Source: an uncultured Halieaceae bacterium
GTDB taxonomy: Bacteria > Pseudomonadota > Gammaproteobacteria > Pseudomonadales > Halieaceae
Direction of reading: 5' to 3'
Assembly: GCA_938045215.1 (NCBI GenBank)
Contig: CALINF010000207.1
Coordinates: 1-7,925, forward strand
DNA: 7,925 nucleotides
Shown here: positions 6,734-7,925 of the stretch, piece after piece
Layout of the letters: each line of letters opens with the position of its first letter
Position numbering within the stretch: the stretch's first letter is position 1
Notes under the pieces: generated by a model
Told to the model about the DNA's origin: nothing
The model's input: the letters and a program-made list of their open reading frames with translations, nothing else
Databases searched by the model: none
Made by a program: the position numbers and the translations under genes

Positions 6734-7925
6734 TCACCCTTTGGGCGAATACCAGATCGGCGAGGTATAGGCACGTTCCTGAGTCGAGACGGGCGCCCCA
6801 TCGGGGATCGCTATCCCAAAGCGGAAGGCGTCGATTGTGGTCCAGCGAGGCGTGGGTATTTCTATCACCCGCGCATAATAAAAAGCCTTTTCTTCGGGGT
6901 CGAAGTCGGGATCGGTCCAGACCGCGGCAAGCTCCGAACTCCCGATAGTATTGGTGAAGCTGGCGGTCTTTGCATCTACGGTATTACCAACAGGGGTTTT
7001 ACAGCGGCCGTCTTTACCAATCTCTCGACCATCCGACACAGCAACATCATAGATACGCTCTTGAGTCTCACCATTCTTATCGAGCCAACCCTTCACAATC
7101 TGGATCCGGTCCAGGTTCCCGCCGATGGTGTCGCGCAGAGCATAAACCATGAAACTGGGAGCGGACCTGTCTGCGCTCGGTCTCAGTTCGCCTCCCATGG
7201 GCACACCTTTTTCATATCCTGAAAAGGCGGGTTCGCGGCTCATGATATCCTGCTCAGTGAAATTCCATCCTCCGAAAAAGCGCACCCGGATGCGACTGCC
7301 TGTCGTCGAGTAGACTTCTTTTCGCCTCATCGCATCGAAGATCGCCTCGCGAGTGTTATCCCTGGCCCAGACAGCACCCAAGCCGGCTGCAACCTGGCCC
7401 CAACTCATCATGATTCCGACGTCGCTTTGCATGAACAGGTGATCCATGCGATTAGGATCGGGCTCATACCCGGAGTGCTTACCGAAGAAGTTGTCTTCCT
7501 GAGCCGTAGCTAGGCCGGTATGGCTGTCGGTAGCCCCGACCATGCCGAATTTGTAAGGATTGGTGCCCAACGTTTCTTCCAGGACAAGGCCGTTTTTCAA
7601 TGCCTCACGAGCGTACTCCCGAGCCAGCATCTGATCTTCTTTGGCGATCACTTTATTGCCAGGAACGATGTTGCCGAAGTCCCAGGTTTCGTAGTCGGCG
7701 AACTCGTCAGTGGGTGACAGGAACGGATGCGCTTCGCCGTCTCCCTTGATTTGCGTTACTTCATACAGAGGCTCCCACTTTGCGCGTTGTTCGACATATG
7801 TCTTATCAAGCTTGCGACCGGTGTACTGCGCATCAACCGGAAACATGAGACCGTTTGATAGATTACCGTTGTGCGCCAGAGCGAGGACCTGGCCACCCGT
7901 TTTCTCTTCGTACTGCGCCATCCAT
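6734..7925 (-). CDS. DUF3604 family protein (partial, N-terminus beyond right edge)
   Basis: The frame is open at the right edge (Trp at 7924-7922), so about 396 C-terminal residues of a family usually 600-700 long are visible. Family hallmarks, numbered from the Met at 7921, are LALAHNGNLSNGLMF (His17), the stretch TQIKGDGEAHPFLSPTDEFADYE, GATDSHTG (Asp132, His134), and EDNFFGK. Further ones are RRKEVYSTTGSRIRVRFFGGW, ALRDTIGGNLDRIQIVKGW, ELAAVWTDPDFDP and the closing QERAYTSPIWY. The isolated His and Asp-x-His motifs resemble metal sites of PHP-like hydrolases, which is an inference. The biochemical function of DUF3604 is not known to me. Whether there is a signal peptide cannot be seen because the N-terminus is missing. 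The gene is followed after 48 bp by the heme-type membrane protein. The Met at 7921 is internal, not the start. Confidence 0.93.
   Translation of the reverse strand, partial: WMAQYEEKTGGQVLALAHNGNLSNGLMFPVDAQYTGRKLDKTYVEQRAKWEPLYEVTQIKGDGEAHPFLSPTDEFADYETWDFGNIVPGNKVIAKEDQMLAREYAREALKNGLVLEETLGTNPYKFGMVGATDSHTGLATAQEDNFFGKHSGYEPDPNRMDHLFMQSDVGIMMSWGQVAAGLGAVWARDNTREAIFDAMRRKEVYSTTGSRIRVRFFGGWNFTEQDIMSREPAFSGYEKGVPMGGELRPSADRSAPSFMVYALRDTIGGNLDRIQIVKGWLDKNGETQERIYDVAVSDGREIGKDGRCKTPVGNTVDAKTASFTNTIGSSELAAVWTDPDFDPEEKAFYYARVIEIPTPRWTTIDAFRFGIAIPDGAPVSTQERAYTSPIWYSPKG

Noticed and set aside
6713..7222. 169-codon plus-strand frame opposite the DUF3604 gene
   Set aside because: The minus-strand frame has clear family motifs over the whole span; the plus frame has none.

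Overview
The window looks like chromosomal DNA of a gammaproteobacterium. NusA, RimP and IF2 resemble the Escherichia coli/Pseudomonas proteins along their whole visible length. They also sit in the classical order initiator tRNA - rimP - nusA - infB. A DUF3604 protein and a short fumarylacetoacetate-hydrolase paralogue next to a VOC protein would suit a marine, heterotrophic lineage such as the Halieaceae/OM60 group, but that placement is an inference from gene content only. All genes supported here lie on the minus strand; the plus-strand open frames are shadows of them.

Read in the direction of transcription (from high to low coordinates), the window opens inside a DUF3604 gene (7925-6734, N-terminus missing). 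After 48 bp comes a six-helix membrane protein with paired histidines resembling the ferric-reductase/MsrQ heme domain (6685-6029). Four bases later there is a possible 43-codon ORF (6024-5893). These three could be one transcript of unknown function.

A new promoter at 5844-5816 then drives a two-gene unit: a metal-dependent VOC protein (5787-5233) and a fumarylacetoacetate-hydrolase-family enzyme (5236-4238). The two genes share an ATGA overlap. The pair suggests catabolism of an aromatic or keto-acid compound, possibly the tyrosine/homogentisate route.

A near-consensus sigma-70 promoter (4139-4111) precedes the initiator tRNA-fMet gene (4030-3954). A 9-bp-stem intrinsic terminator follows (3910-3887), and then rimP (GTG start at 3848), nusA and infB, which runs off the left edge. 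No promoter is visible between the terminator and rimP. The rimP-nusA-infB mRNA is therefore probably made by read-through from the tRNA promoter, which fits NusA-dependent control as known for the E. coli metY-rimP-nusA-infB operon. The unit joins the initiator tRNA, the factor that recruits it (IF2), a 30S assembly factor (RimP) and the elongation/termination factor NusA.

Nothing here demonstrates a new system. The least explained part is the DUF3604 / heme-membrane-protein / small-ORF cluster on the right. Smaller points of interest are the U1-U72 mismatch in the initiator tRNA, a Pro-to-Leu change in a conserved RimP motif, and the VOC-FAH pair.
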